A stretch of DNA of 64,000 bases from Adineta ricciae (Eukaryota > Rotifera > Eurotatoria > Adinetida > Adinetidae): positions 295,501 to 359,500 of the forward strand of contig CAJNOJ010000032.1 in NCBI GenBank assembly GCA_905250025.1, read 5' to 3'. The notes under the pieces are model-generated. The model was not told the DNA's origin. It saw only the letters and a program-made list of their open reading frames with translations, and searched no databases. This document shows positions 38,601-51,224 of this stretch, piece by piece. Position 1 is the stretch's first letter. Each line of letters starts with the position of its first letter. The position numbers and the translations under genes are program-made.

Positions 38601-38839
38601 TGACCTTGAGCGAGAGATATTCAAGAAAACATTCGCCTTCATTTCTTAGGAAATAAGTTCTTCCAGTTTAATTTACATCAAAATCTTCACGACCACAATT
38701 GATGATTATCCGAGTGCAAAATAGAATCGCGAAAAAAACAAAAAAACATCGTTTTACGTGATATAGAAACCATTATATTTCTAGATTGATCAATTTTCTT
38801 ACGAAACTATGTTTATTATCTGACACCTCTTGTCCAATT
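35696..38839. other. Large intergenic region, no confident gene
   Basis: This 3.1 kb of AT-rich DNA lies between the 5' end of ATP5F1B and a GPCR gene. The only candidate is a 64-codon plus-strand frame at 37527-37721. It begins with a good signal peptide (SAVSRVIIVILISGLAWGVSA) and runs on for about 35 residues; it may be a small secreted peptide but has no recognisable motif. A CT microsatellite lies at 38101-38117. An acceptor-like TTTCTAG at about 38777-38784 precedes the GPCR start. Confidence 0.45.
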
Positions 38840-40196
38840 ATGAATTTAACAACCAGTGAACCTGCTGTTTGTCAAACTGCTACCGAAAATATCATTAATC
38901 GTTCGCCGAAATGCTTCGAAGGTCTCAGCTCTCCGAATCTAACGGATTGCAATCAGAAAGTTTTCATTCTTCGTCTATTTCTATTCCATTGTTACATAGA
39001 CCGATTGTTTTTCCCGACCGTCACAAGTTTAGTTGTTATCGGCACTCTGCTGAACCTCTTTTCATTATGTTGTTTTCTCAAGATGAATAAGCGAAATTCT
39101 CAAAATGTTTATCTTTCCGTCTTATCCTTATCGGATACGATTAATCTACATATTAATTTTACCATTCCATTATTACGCGGATGGTCCGAACAACTGGACT
39201 TGTTTTTCGATTCATCGAAGGTCCTGTGTCGAATCAATGGATTTTTTACGGAGTTTTTCCTGATCTTTCCAACATGGATTATTGTTTTGCTAACCTGTGA
39301 ACGATTGATAAGCATCATGTGGCCATTGAAGTGTTATTCGTTATACACGCATCGTCGTGCAAAAATTTCCATAATTTTTTTAGCGTTTTTTATTATGATC
39401 CTTTGTCTATATCGATTTGTTGATTTAAAAGGCATCGATCAAGTCAGCGTGTTTTCCATAACAGCGTGTGACGATCGATGGCACAAAAGTCTCGACTTTA
39501 TCGTTAAATCGAATTTGATCATTTGGGCGATTCTACCTGAATGTTTAACATTGATCATGAGTTTGATTATCATTTACAATATTAAATTAGCGACGCAATT
39601 ATTCCAACCGTGTCAATCGAAAGCGCGTCAGACAAAATATAATCAAGCAAATAAAACGGTTTTGTTAATATCGATTTTATTTATAGTTTGTCACACGCCG
39701 ACGGGTGAGAAAAAAAACTGATGAACAACGTTCTTCTACTTGATGAACTATTTCCAGGCATGGTAATAACATGGCATCTAATACACGGTACACAAGATTA
39801 CATGACTTTGGAGTTCTTTATCATACTTGTCTCAAGGAAATTTACTGTCATTCTCTATGAGATAAGTCTATGTTGTAAGTTTTTCATCTACAATCGAACG
39901 TTCCAAAACTTCAAGTAAGTTTTATTGGTTTGATAGAGATGAAAAGACGGATTTGTTTTAGGAATATCCTGCACACATCACTATCACGTTTTACACGTCA
40001 ATCAAATTCGGCAAAATTAGGCCGACCGGTATTAGGCATGAACTACGTGCGTAACCAACACGCGAAAACATTTCAATTCGGACAAAATAAACGACATCGG
40101 AACTACCTCGCCAAAGAAACCGATAATTTAGTTCGGCTTCAGAAGAGAAACTCCGGCAAAACTTCTACCAGTGCGTCACAGGGAAGTCGAGATCAA

Positions 40197-40228
<32 letters not shown>

Positions 40229-40379
40229 ACATATGACTGTCCTGATGATGAAAAGTAATGTTGATATTCAAGTTGCTCTGCTCGATACGCCGAATTTATT
40301 ACGACGTTTTACAACAGATACAAAAGAAACATCTAATAATCGATTATTATGGCGATGTAAGCCACAAACAACCTTATAA
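38840..40379 (+). CDS. Rhodopsin-family GPCR, orphan, with poly-Gln tail
   Basis: Three exons give 479 aa: 38840-39704, 39758-39914 and 39962-40379. The N-terminus carries several Asn-glycosylation sites. Seven hydrophobic segments follow: TM1 SLVVIGTLLNLFSLCCF, TM2 VYLSVLSLSDTINLHINF, TM3 ending WIIVLLTCERLISIMWP (ERL in place of DRY), TM4 ISIIFLAFFIMILCLYRF, TM5 IIWAILPECLTLIMSLIII, TM6 VLLISILFIVCHTPTGMVIT and TM7 ending YEISLCCKFFIYNRTFQNF. Exon 3 encodes a basic cytoplasmic tail containing 12 consecutive Gln codons. The ATG at 38840 is the first in frame. AATAAA (40385-40390) follows the stop almost directly, so the 3' UTR is very short. The ligand cannot be predicted; the overall look is of an invertebrate peptide receptor. 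Confidence 0.83.
40194..40229 (+). repeat. CAA/CAG repeat encoding 12 glutamines
   Basis: Twelve consecutive CAA or CAG codons lie in the cytoplasmic tail of the GPCR at 38840-40379. The mixture of CAA and CAG suggests a stabilised rather than recently expanded repeat. Confidence 0.9.
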
Positions 40380-40466
40380 AGTCAAATAAAAGTCTCATTA
40401 TCGTTGTTCTATTATCAATTATCGCTTCGAACAGGAAAATATAAAATACTTAGCAAAGTGAAGTTG

Positions 40467-41066
40467 TCAAACACACTTCGTATATTGATTAGCGTTGTTT
40501 TTCGTAAGTTGAGCGAGACGAACATGATTGAGATAATTGACAATTGTTTTTGAATTTGTCGGTGTGGCGAAATCCAAGTGCGACATTCGAGTTGATGAGC
40601 GTCGACGAACTAGGAGTTGTTGAAACGTGTGATCATTATTTTGCGGACGTTTGACGTTCAGGGAAAGATCACGTTTCAATTGCCGTTGGTGTTCGATTTG
40701 TCGAATGGAATCGCGAATATAATCATAAATTGTATTCGATTGTGATCTTTCCGATGGAAAAGAATTGAATTTCATCGGTGGAGTTGATGGTAAACGAGAG
40801 TGGTACTGAGAAATGTGTATATCTGACTTGTCGGTTTTTAAGTACGTGTTTCGATAGGCAACATCAGGTGCGGAATTGATCTGCGCCATTTTCTCCGAGT
40901 ATCGTCGCCAGGTGTAGGAAGAAGTTTTCGATTCATGGGATTTCGGTTGACGAGAACGAAGATCCGTTGATGACGTTCGATGAGAGTGTGGTAACAAAAG
41001 AAAACTCGACGCTGGTGTAGGTATTCGACGGATGTGTAATGTCGTATCAATGTCACTGAGATTCAT
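40467..41066 (-). CDS. Orphan basic protein, 199 aa, single exon
   Basis: An uninterrupted minus-strand frame of 199 aa starting at the ATG 41064-41066. It is rich in Ser, Arg, Thr and Gln and has no signal peptide, membrane segment or known domain. A helical, charged middle part (YDYIRDSIRQIEHQRQLKRD) is followed by LVRRRSSTR, a possible basophilic kinase site. Codon use matches neighbouring genes, which supports its being real. It lies tail to tail with the GPCR and head to head with the orphan gene at 41344, with a 277-bp shared upstream region. No function proposed. Confidence 0.55.
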   Translation of the reverse strand: MNLSDIDTTLHIRRIPTPASSFLLLPHSHRTSSTDLRSRQPKSHESKTSSYTWRRYSEKMAQINSAPDVAYRNTYLKTDKSDIHISQYHSRLPSTPPMKFNSFPSERSQSNTIYDYIRDSIRQIEHQRQLKRDLSLNVKRPQNNDHTFQQLLVRRRSSTRMSHLDFATPTNSKTIVNYLNHVRLAQLTKNNANQYTKCV

Positions 41067-41343
41067 TTCTATTTGTCAGGAAAGAAATCGATGAATAACA
41101 AATGTTCTATTCAACAGGTAAGTTAATTTCATTTTTATTCTATTTCAATTGCACTTTGCTGATTTCTCTCTTTCTTTTCTTCATCGTGCCATATAAAGAC
41201 ACAATGGTGAGAGAAAGTTTCCTTATTGCATTTCAACCCCTAGGAGTTCGATTAAAAACAATCGATATGTGAATAGTTTAGTTTTCTTCTGGATAGATAG
41301 CTTATTAGTTGTCTACAGCTGGTAGTTATATGAATTTTAGATA

Positions 41344-42847
41344 ATGCCGACGTCGAGTCAATCGCAAATCCTTTCGGTTGTCGATGGTCGATTGTTGCAG
41401 CAGCAGCAATTCAATGATTTGAATGGAGGAAAAAAATTGTCTATTCGGAAGAGATCCGCGGTGAGAGTCAAACGAAAGCAAAGCAGGGAAACCCGTCGGA
41501 TATCGACTAAAAGGAAGAATGAGAACAGCTCTACAGCATGTCCACGGAATTCAAGTAGAAAAGTTGGCAAATGTCTTCATATGCCGGTTATTAATCTCTA
41601 TTCGATGATCAATGGCGAAGCGAATTCTTCGATGAACGAAACGAAAGATGAGTTCTCGTCAGTCATTACGATTTCTGATAATCATGTAAATGATTCGATT
41701 ATAACTGATTCCGAGAATCTCGATCGTGCACGAAGGCCGAGTTTACTGAATGAAAACACTCGACGCTTGCCTGTTTTGAGTACGATTCGTCCGTCGAAGA
41801 CGTTTTACCGTGACTTGCCTGAGGCGGATGTTGATGAATTGATGGAATATTTTCGCCGAATGAAGAACACAAAAATGACGTCGGAAGCTTTCAATCAAGA
41901 ATATCAAACTCAATTCAAAGACTACAAACTGAAAATTTGTAAGTAATATTCCCGAGAAGATCATCAAGAATTGATTTTCCAATAGTTTTCGATTCAAGTC
42001 ACGTGACTAAGACTCAAGTAAAGACCGTAGAGAAACTGTTTGCATCACGTGTGAATCTAATTCGAACATGTCAAGCGGAATTGATCCAAGTTGACAGATC
42101 CAGGCAATTTGCAATCAGGAAGACGAACAGTGAGAAGTTATTGACAATAATACCACGCGAATATAACGATTGTTTATTGACATTGATCACACGATCGAAT
42201 CCTTTGCGACGATCGAATTTGGTCTCTGAACTTGTCCAAGATCAGTTCTATGAAGAGATCAAAGCGAATTCATTGGATATCAGGTTTACAAGATTTGAGA
42301 ATCAACCGGATTGATCATATTCATTTGTTTCAGTTACTTTCCTGGTGGAGTGAACTACGAAATTCCACAAGAGGAGATCGAAAGAAGTGATGAAATATCC
42401 ACTGAAACTTACAAAAAACTGAAGAAAAGATTAAGCAATCGTCAAGTTCGATATTTCAGTCGTCCACCTGAGAAAAGACCTTGCAGTCTATTAGCCATTC
42501 TTCCTACGAACTGCTCGACGAGTATCAATCATCAACAATTACTTGAATGTCTCTACGATCGTTTGAAAACACTTTTTACAAACGACAAGATCGACATTAA
42601 ACAACGTATTCTGTCGGTAGAATTTCTCCCTTTGACTTGTATTCTCGATTCGAACCGAATTTCAAATCAATATATTATCAATTGTGACACAATCAATACA
42701 AAACAACAATTGATGAGCAAACCAGTGAAACTCCATGTTAACAAGCAATTGTTTTACATTGAATTGCATTCCTACGATGAAGATCTTCAAAAGGAATACG
42801 AGAAATTTCTCCAAGAAGAAAAGTACCGCGAATTAATTCGAAACTAG
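41344..42847 (+). CDS. Orphan protein, 468 aa, three exons
   Basis: Exons 41344-41938, 41986-42283 and 42334-42847 join in phase to give 468 aa. The N-terminal third is Lys/Arg/Ser-rich (KRSAVRVKRKQSRETRR) and could be a nuclear localisation region. A more ordered C-terminal part follows, with DLPEADVDELMEYFRRMKNT and CSLLAILPTNCSTSINHQQL. There is no signal peptide, membrane segment or catalytic motif that I can name. AATAAA at 42879-42884 supports the 3' end. It may be lineage-specific. It is divergently arranged with the 199-aa orphan upstream. Confidence 0.65.
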
Positions 42848-43111
42848 CAATCCGCAATCGAACGAATATCGAGAAAAAAATAAACATTCTTCTTTCAACA
42901 CGTGTAATCTAGCTTTTATCCAATAAAAATCTCCGGGAAGTTCAGAAATAATATACAAAGCAAGATTGACTTTAAGATGATCACAGTATATTATTAAACT
43001 AATAGAGAAGTATTATTAGTATCCAACACTCATTTAACCATATTTGTTAGGAACTAAATTTGTGTGAGACTAAAAGCAAGTTCTGAGTTAAATGTAGAAG
43101 AAATCATGGGT

Positions 43112-44284
43112 TTAAGAAGATTTGTTTTGCCAGTATTGAAAAGCGCCATGTTTTTTCACTACTGCTTGAATGATTTTCTCGTGTGATGCATAAAGATTAC
43201 GATCCCGATCGAGTGATAACCATTTCACTTTGCATGCATCATCACCTACAAACAGGAATTATTCAAATCAGTCTACTAGAACAAAATCTTTACCAGCTTC
43301 TAATGTCAAATCTTTAGTTAAATCACCAGTCTCGTCATGCATGTTCATCGCTTCTGTTTCCATCCAAGAATTATCTATTCAAATCAAAATTGTCCACAAG
43401 ACTCAATGCGTATATCTCATTTACCAGTATTTCGTGGATCATCGACGTAACCTTGGTAGATCTAGAAGAATATGTTCGTAGATATAAATGAATCAAGAAC
43501 ACGTACTGGAACGGCTGTTTTGAATAATTCATCGATTTGCTTAGCGCCATCCTCATTGGAGTTCATTGCTTCTTCGATGAATTCTCGTTTGATTGCTGCA
43601 GAAACGTGTTCACTAAGAAAAAAATGTTTTAGGTTAAAATAATGAAGAAAATATAAGAATGTTACCCAGCATCGACCATGCCACCTGGTAGAGCTAATTC
43701 ACCGGTATCTTTTCTTTTAATTAGAATAATTTCCAGAACTTTTTTATTATTATCGTTATTTTTTGCCCAACGTGTAACAACTGGATCACCGGCATGATTG
43801 GGCCCCCATCGGCCTAGTAAACCACGTCCGGATACTACAAACACATAGAATTGCCCTCAAATGATGATGCTTTCCTTTTGTCACATACATCCTGTTCGAC
43901 CTTGAGGGTTTTTCGGTCGATTGGTGTCTTTATCCACATCATATTTGCCTGTTAAACTTCTTCGATCAATTTTCTCATCAATTTCATTATAATGACTGAT
44001 TTTCTTTCTTCAATAGACAATCATCTCATACAACAAATAAGTTTCTCTAGAAACCCTTACGCATCCGGATCATCTGCCCATGGTGGATTCTTCAAAACGA
44101 CCTCCGCTGTATATTCCACTGGTTTATAATCTGCCCATTCGACATCCCAAGGAACTTTTTCATTTGACACTGGCGCTCTCTGTTCAAAAACAAGTAGATT
44201 AATCTCAATCGATTCGAATCTTACCTGAACATCTTTCGTTCCGGAGTAAGGTGACATACGCGCTTTCACATGAACATCCGTCAT
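43112..44284 (-). CDS. NUDT9: NUDT9-type ADP-ribose pyrophosphatase
   Basis: Eight minus-strand exons give 270 aa: 44225-44284, 44061-44179, 43889-43995, 43666-43834, 43507-43612, 43425-43461, 43294-43374 and 43112-43245. It hydrolyses ADP-ribose to AMP and ribose 5-phosphate. Family signatures are [35 protein letters not shown], the Nudix box at about 147-169 with an intact REFIEEA core (catalytic-type, unlike the altered box of TRPM2), [20 protein letters not shown] and [12 protein letters not shown]. The chosen ATG (44284) starts at the conserved SPYSGT region, so a mitochondrial presequence, present in vertebrate NUDT9, is missing or encoded by an upstream exon I could not place. Intron 1 (45 bp) is in frame and has no stop. 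It is divergent from INTS13. Confidence 0.93.
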
Positions 44285-44760
44285 TTGGAAAACAAAGTTG
44301 TGTCAGTTGTATAGAAATATTTTCTCTTCTAAAAACAAAGTCACCGAACAAATGGTTATTTAAACGAGAAATATTCTTTTCTTCTTCCGACATTCGTAAA
44401 CATTTCTTCGCGCATGTTGGTTACCGACTTTAAAAAGGAAAAGACTTCAGATTAGATAAATAGCGTCTACGAAAAGAACTTATCATGACTATTGGATATG
44501 TCAAAGCATGAAAGCAAGCGAAATGAGTTAAATATATCACCTTGAAAATCACAAATATTTTCTAATTAATCATATTAATGTTATCGAATCAAATTAATCG
44601 AGAATAAAAGCGAAAAATGCTACCTGGCTGAAATGACTACAGAGCGCTACTATCAATTCTATTCAATAAACTGCAAGAGACTCTCAATGGTTTGCTTGAA
44701 TTTCCAATCACGGATGAAAATGAGTCATATTACTGAAGAGAAGAAGATTTTCTTTACGAA
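44285..44760. promoter_or_regulatory. Divergent promoter region between NUDT9 and INTS13
   Basis: This 476-bp AT-rich gap separates two start codons pointing away from each other, so it must hold both promoters, and possibly a 5' exon of NUDT9. I saw no TATA box or repeat. An open minus-strand frame (44205-44393) overlaps the NUDT9 start in another frame and is not supported. Confidence 0.4.
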
Positions 44761-47616
44761 ATGAACATGGATCATCAAAGAAACAAGACCGTTCTTATTC
44801 TTGATCATAGTAGCTTCTTTTCACGACCATCTGGCGTGACGTTCAATGTCAATGTTCAAAATACCGATCAACAACAAGCCGATGAAGTCAATAATGATAA
44901 TACTCTTGGAATGAAACCTTTATGGACATGTGTTGTGGAATGTGTATTGGAATATTGCCGAATTCTCTTCGATATTTTCGAAGATGACGCATTGGTAAGA
45001 AGTGGTTTCGTTCATTGGCTCATCTTTCCTTCTGTTAGGTGACTTTAATAGTGACAGGTATTGATCAACGTGACCAATCATCGTGGTGGAATCGATATAA
45101 AAATCTTTCGCAAGTAAAGAATCGTTTGTGGATTATGAAGAGTTGAAACTGATGTTCGTGATTTAGTGTATGGACTTTTTTGCGGGAATTCAACCACCGC
45201 AAGAACGTTCGTCTGCGAATGATGATGATCTATTAAAACATTCATTGAATGAGGCTATCACAGCGTTGTGTACACGTTCGAAAAAACAAAGTTCGCCAAG
45301 CGATTCTGATTATACAAATAGTGGACATATTGTTCTATTTTCAACTTTTAATATGTATGAAATTTCAGCCATTGAAGTTGATTTAGTGGTGTCTGTCTGT
45401 GTGAATATTTAGGAAACGTATTGAAATCATCGAAAGAGATGCTCGAGTCTTTCATGAATCACATAACCATATGGCTCTTGAAGTCACTGAGTAAATCATC
45501 ATGTTGATAATGTAGTTTCCTTTGAAATTCATGTTTAGTTTTGTACCTTTGGCGAAATGTGATTTGACATTAATGGATATTCGACCATTGGACCAACCCA
45601 TTCCCACGACAAACCCAGAATTTCATTCTGTTAGTTGAGAAAAACACTTGTTTCATTCTCTGTCATCTTTATATTCGAATAGGTCACTTCGATTCTTCAT
45701 CGAACATTGTATTATACTCAAACTGGTCAAATGCTATTCACCCGAATGTTACAAATGTTATTAAAACAACATAATCTAGCTTTAACAACAGTCACTGGAA
45801 TTCCGATGAAAGTATATTTCGGCTAAATCGCTAAGTTTTCTTTTTTTTAATCGATTTCTTTTTCAGGAAGATGTTGCGTCTCGTTCAAGTTTAAATTACG
45901 ATGTTGATATTGTTCATCCAGCTGAAGTTCATGATAGTCTACGCGAACGAGCATCACTGAAATATTGGCGTCAAATTAAAGATGATGTTGAAACCATCGT
46001 CCTCAAATGGAGTTCGGCCTCCTACGATCCAGAAAGTAAAAACATGACTTTCTTCGATTCAATAGCTATTCATTTACTTGTAGATTACTATGACACGTAT
46101 TCGGCGTTCCGTTTTTCCCCACTGGATGTAAATAGCCGTGAGTCTGCATGTTTAACGAATTTCTTACTGAGTGGCAAATGTGTATTGCTTGAATTGAGCA
46201 ATGTGCCCGCTGAATGTACGGTGAATATCAATGAATATGGTGATGAGAAGAATTTGAATACATCGGACATTGATCTATCGTTAGCACCGGCGAATAATCG
46301 ACTTTTTTCTCATATGATTATTTCGCACAATCAAGAATTGATGATACACGCGTTGGCATTTGGTATGAATAATCCAATGAGTAAAATTGGCCCATGTTAC
46401 GTCGTTACTGATGAAAAGGATCATGTTTCGCTCAATGATTTAGAAGAACTTATGGATGAAGTAGATGACGATGTCTTGGAAAAAGATTTACGTGTTGATG
46501 TGAGTATTTGTTTCTACGAACAATCCGAGTTTTAATCGATATTTGATAGAGTTTTATAAATCTTATTCGAACGACTACACTCTATCCAATCGATACGATC
46601 ACAAGTGGGAAGATTCCAATCGAAGATTGTAAGAACATCATTTGATTTGACAAAAAACACGGTTTAAACGAATATTTTCATAGCACTTCGACTACTTGAA
46701 CGCCATACACGTCGATGTCCATTGATCATCAACGAAACCATCTTATTCAATCTACCAGCTGTAAGTTTTGTAGAATTGGTCAATACTTTTGACTGTTCAT
46801 TCTTCGTTAGCCGATGAATCTCTTAACCAGTTTGATCTTACGTGAAAAATTGTCAGATGAAGACGAAGGAAAATGTCTTATGGCTTTGAAACATATCGAC
46901 AAAATGGAAAGGGTAGGAGAAGCATTACCGGTACCAAATAATTTTCAATATACAACGAAAGTCATGACTCCCAAAGCAAAAAAGTGAAGATTTATCATAA
47001 ATTATCTGACTAAATCGTATTCGATATCTTTAGAGATGAAGCGTATCGATTTCTATGGCGTGAAATCGATTATTTCGTTCGTGGATACAAAGAATCGTCT
47101 GATAGTCACCGTCGGATATATCAAAACATCGTCGATCGGCGAAAATCTGAATACGAACAAGATTCATCAGTGTACCAAAGGTAGAACTCCTACTCTGTCA
47201 TTTCGTTTTGCATAAAAATTCATTTTTCTTCCAGTAACAAAGTTGACTTTGTCTTTCCAATGGATGAAACATCGTCAAACGGCATGACGACGACAACAAT
47301 GGCGGCGAAACGTGAGAAAGCGTCTCAGGAAAACATGGAAAAACCTGCCGGTCGTGTCTGGTCTGAGTTTTCTGATCTCAAACAAGTTCTCGCTGGTAAT
47401 TTGACGGTGTATCACCAACAAAACTCTTTCTATTACTTTTTCTTTTCAGCCAACTCATTACGTGACATGTGGAATCGAAAGCAACAAGAAAAACGTGCTC
47501 CGGAATTCGACGGTCGAACTGAATATCCTCCTCCACGTGTGGTTCCGCTCTATGTCAACTTGAATAACAAAACTGCGAACGTTCCCCCTACTTCGAGTTT
47601 ACCTGAAAAAATGTGA
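44761..47616 (+). CDS. INTS13: INTS13 (Asunder / Mat89Bb), Integrator complex subunit
   Basis: Thirteen exons give 743 aa: 44761-44994, 45039-45113, 45167-45354, 45413-45490, 45539-45629, 45683-45811, 45867-46499, 46550-46628, 46684-46760, 46811-46983, 47034-47180, 47235-47395 and 47450-47616. The N-terminal von Willebrand-like domain opens with TVLILDHSSFFSRPSGV and includes PLWTCVVECVLEYCRILFDIF, typical of Asunder. LERHTRRCPLIINETILFNLP and the C-terminal YPPPRVVPLYVNLNNK with a Lys-rich linker also fit. INTS13 belongs to the enhancer or cleavage module of Integrator with INTS10 and INTS14 and also affects dynein localisation. Human INTS13 is 706 aa. AATAAA (47631-47636) lies only ~80 bases before the start of TELO2. 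Confidence 0.9.
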
Positions 47617-47709
47617 ATTTGTCATTTGTTAATAAATTGAGATTTTGAATGTTTCTTGTTGGATCAAATCATTTACGTGCTTCTTCTCTCATTTTTTTTA
47701 AAGATTTCC

Positions 47710-50266
47710 ATGTCATTTGAAAGAATTAATCTTGTGTTAAAACAAATCTCTGCATCGGATTCTTATTCATCTGTTCAATCTCTGCTTACACAATATTTTT
47801 TCGATAGAACTCTCCAGTTAACAGCGGTTGATCAAGAAAAAGTAGTTCGGTTATGTTTGAGAAAGCTACCCGACTGGTTTTCTCAGCATCCCGAACAAGT
47901 GAAAGAGATTAAAATAGATTTTCATCAACATCTCCTTCAAACCCCGATTTTACTAACGCAAAAGCAAATTATTGACTTAATTCTGAATGAATTTCAAACC
48001 ATACCAGTCGATTATTTCATTTTCCTTCTCAATGATATCTATGAGAAAAACTATGTTAAATTATTAAGTGAATTAGAAAAAGAAAACGATATTGGATATA
48101 TTATTCACCTTCCCGATCGAATTACAAACATTTCGTTAACGAACATTCCGTCGAACTTTCGAGCGAAGATCTATTTCAATCGATTGAGTGAATATATTGA
48201 AGAACAATTGATCACATATCATTATCCAAAGATGATCGCGCAAACCGATACAAATGTTCAATTCTTATGTCAACTCATACATAAAGCAGCGAAATTAGGT
48301 AAGACGACATCCAAATAGGAAACATTTCTCCATTTTTTCTTTTCAATGTGTCATACTTTTTGACAGAGAAAGAAATCTTTTAGGATATACGGAATATATC
48401 TGGCGTCGATTGTATAAGAATTTATTCCTAATCAAATGTCCTACCGATTCACTCTGGTTACGATTAGCGCAGTACTTTCTTTTGGAAACAATCGACGATG
48501 TTCTCCTTTACACCATTCAACACGGTAATGCTCAAACGCTTGATTTATTCCTTAGTGATCGTATTCTTCATATTCCGTTATTACAAACGTATTTGATCGA
48601 TACACTTCTCTTTCGTAAACAATTATCTATTCAAATCGTTCGAACTATTCTTATTTACTTAACTATGTCGCCCAATCGAATAGAGCAATGTTTTGAGAAA
48701 ACATTTGTTCGATTTTTAAAATTATGGTCTCAGGAAAGTTTTATTCGGTTTTCGTCGAATGAGCAACATTTTTACATCTGTCAATGCATATGCCTTTGTT
48801 TATCACTTCATCATCACGTTCACATTCAACAGGATAAAGATGAAATCATTCTGTGCATATTAAATGGTATTCGGATACATTTAGAATCTACTTTTGACTA
48901 TATCCGTCGGCGTGGACAGTTTCTCGGAGAATTGATTGTGGAAAGAATTGACGTGTTTTCGAATCCAAATCAACTTCAATTCAATACATATGATAAAAAT
49001 CATCCGGAAATCGAAAGTTTAAGAAAACTAGCGGAATTGAATCATTCAGCAACCGATAGAGCATTGTCAGATGATGAGCAACAAGAAATTCCTAAGAAGA
49101 AAGGTAAGCACATATTCTCTCTGCATAATCGGTGACGTCACCGTTCTAAAAAAAGGTATTTTTTCTCTGTATCGATTTCTGTCTTTTTAGAATCTCCTAA
49201 ATCAGTTTCACCGTCGAACATAGTTGTCCTTCACGAAGCTTCCAACGACGATGATGATGACGATGACAGTGAATTTGAAACTTACGATTATTCCCACGAC
49301 ACGATCAAATCTGAAGTATCAAAGCCGAGTTATATTCGTTCATGTCTTGCCGATCTAATCGCCACCGACAAAGTTCCTCAATTAGAAGCCGCTCTACACG
49401 TTTTACCATCATTAATTGAACTCTATAGAATCGAATGTGAAGAAGTAGCTTTAGAATTAACACGAATTCTCTTGAACTACAATAGTACATTCAATATCGA
49501 GAATTTTCATGAACTACAGCTGAATGGACTGGTGACATTATGTAAAACATATCCATTGTTAATCAGTGATTATTTATGCAAACAATTCTACGAAAGAAAT
49601 TATACGTTAAATCAGCGAAGTTTGATTCTAAAAACGATCCAAGAGACTGGAAAGCGATTGTCAAGTATTGATCAGATTCGAACGAAAATTTATGAAGAAT
49701 TATTTTCTTCTTCTGATGAGGAAGAAGAAGAATCATGGCGTTCAACGATCAACAAACGATTAAAATTGAAGACAAAATACAAAACCAAGACTCGTTCAAT
49801 TCATCAACCGATCTTGAAAGAAAATTCTTTCGGCAACATCGTTGGATATTTTTTCTATCCGTTAATCTCACAAATCGATCAATCGACACCGCATTTATCA
49901 TTAATCGACGGCGATAGCGAACATTTGCTATTATGCGAACTTCTGGCTTGTTTAGGACGCTTGTGTATCCATGCCCAAAACACATTGATTTTGAAAAACA
50001 TGGTCAAACAGTTCCTACAAGTCTTGAAAGTCCTACAGCAACATCTAGATGCCGGCGTTCGACATGCTGTTGTCTACGGTTATGCGTGCTGTTTAGTTTC
50101 CATTGGAAATCAATGCTATGACGAAGATTTACAAACGAGTTTTATAGAATTAAAGCAATGGTTAGATGAGATGATTCTTAAGGATACGAATACTGAAGTT
50201 CAGAAATTAGCGAGATCAGTACGACAAATTTTGTTGAAAACTCTACAAGAAATGGCTGCGAATTGA
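47710..50266 (+). CDS. TELO2: TELO2 (Tel2), PIKK-stabilising TTT complex subunit
   Basis: Three exons give 794 aa: 47710-48298, 48384-49103 and 49191-50266. The protein is an alpha-helical repeat. The RRRGQFLGELIVERI stretch, the acidic linker (DDDDDDDSEFETYD), SYIRSCLADLIA, and FYERNYTLNQRSLILKTIQE followed by a long helical C-terminus match the Telomere_reg-2 family. TELO2 with TTI1 and TTI2 stabilises ATM, ATR, mTOR, DNA-PK and SMG1 with HSP90. The ATG at 47710 follows a pyrimidine tract and AAAG, which could be a cis or trans splice acceptor, only 93 bases after the INTS13 stop. AATAAA at 50297-50302 marks the 3' end. Confidence 0.87.
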
Positions 50267-51224
50267 TAGATTTGTTTTGTTACGATTGTTCTTTCAAATA
50301 AAGAATTTCATTGAAGAATGCAAACGCGTATTTCCTCAATCACGGATACGTGGCATGATTTCATAAATCTAAAACACTTGACCCGAATAGGAACAATCTT
50401 CCCTGGATGTGAATTTGTTTCCAATCATAGACATACTATCTCAAATTATTTCTGCTCTATCTTTTTCCCGACGATTTCCGATTCTAACACTTCTCACCCA
50501 TACTCTCAATCATTCGCATATCTTCAATTCCAATATCATCAAAGTCAAAATCCGACAGAAGTTTCTTTTGTTCGATCACATCCATTGTTAAGTACGTGAC
50601 AAACGACTTGAAAAAGTACACTTGTTAGGTTAGTATCATTAAAGAAAAACCAGTATAGTCTGCACTAACAATGAGATAATACAAAGAGAAACTTTTGACG
50701 AACATTGAAGAAGTACTTAGCATATGCCATCCAATGCACGTCAAAGCAAACAATCAATAGATGATTAATTATTAATAAATCCTGACGAACATCGTCGATC
50801 TTTCAATCATTCTTAATTGGCAACTTATGATCTGTGATGCAACAGACGCGATTTTCTTTTGTTCAAATCATAGTTATACTTGAGCTGATTTGACATCGAA
50901 CAACGATAAAAGAAGGAAGAAAAGAAAAGAGGAAACATCAGTGTACATTCATTTGACAGTCGGGCGAGTTGTTCAGCATTGTCGAATATCACCATTTGAT
51001 ATCTTCTACATAGTTCCATTCTCGGATCTTCCCTCGATGGAAGATTACTAATTTTTTCATAATTGTAAAGGTATCAAGCGAGTAATTAAGACGGTGGATG
51101 AAAAGCACGTGGGTGCGAAATTCTATTCTTTTCTTATCGGAGAAAGAGATTAGTAGTTGCCCAGTAATTTCGAGCGATGCAAATTTGAAGTCATGAGAAG
51201 TATTCTGCTAATTGACTCAATTCG
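50267..51224. other. Intergenic region, no gene seen
   Basis: About 1 kb between TELO2 and the neuropeptide gene. Short open frames near 50318-50600 are Ser/His-rich and not gene-like. Nothing else was recognised. Confidence 0.5.

Noticed and set aside
43662-43844. NUDT9 exon 4 as a separate gene
   Set aside because: It joins in phase with seven other exons that complete the NUDT9 family signature.
47656-47709. Extended TELO2 start giving a hydrophobic N-terminus
   Set aside because: The extension begins at TTG and lies across a poly(A) signal and a pyrimidine tract. The ATG at 47710 fits the family start.
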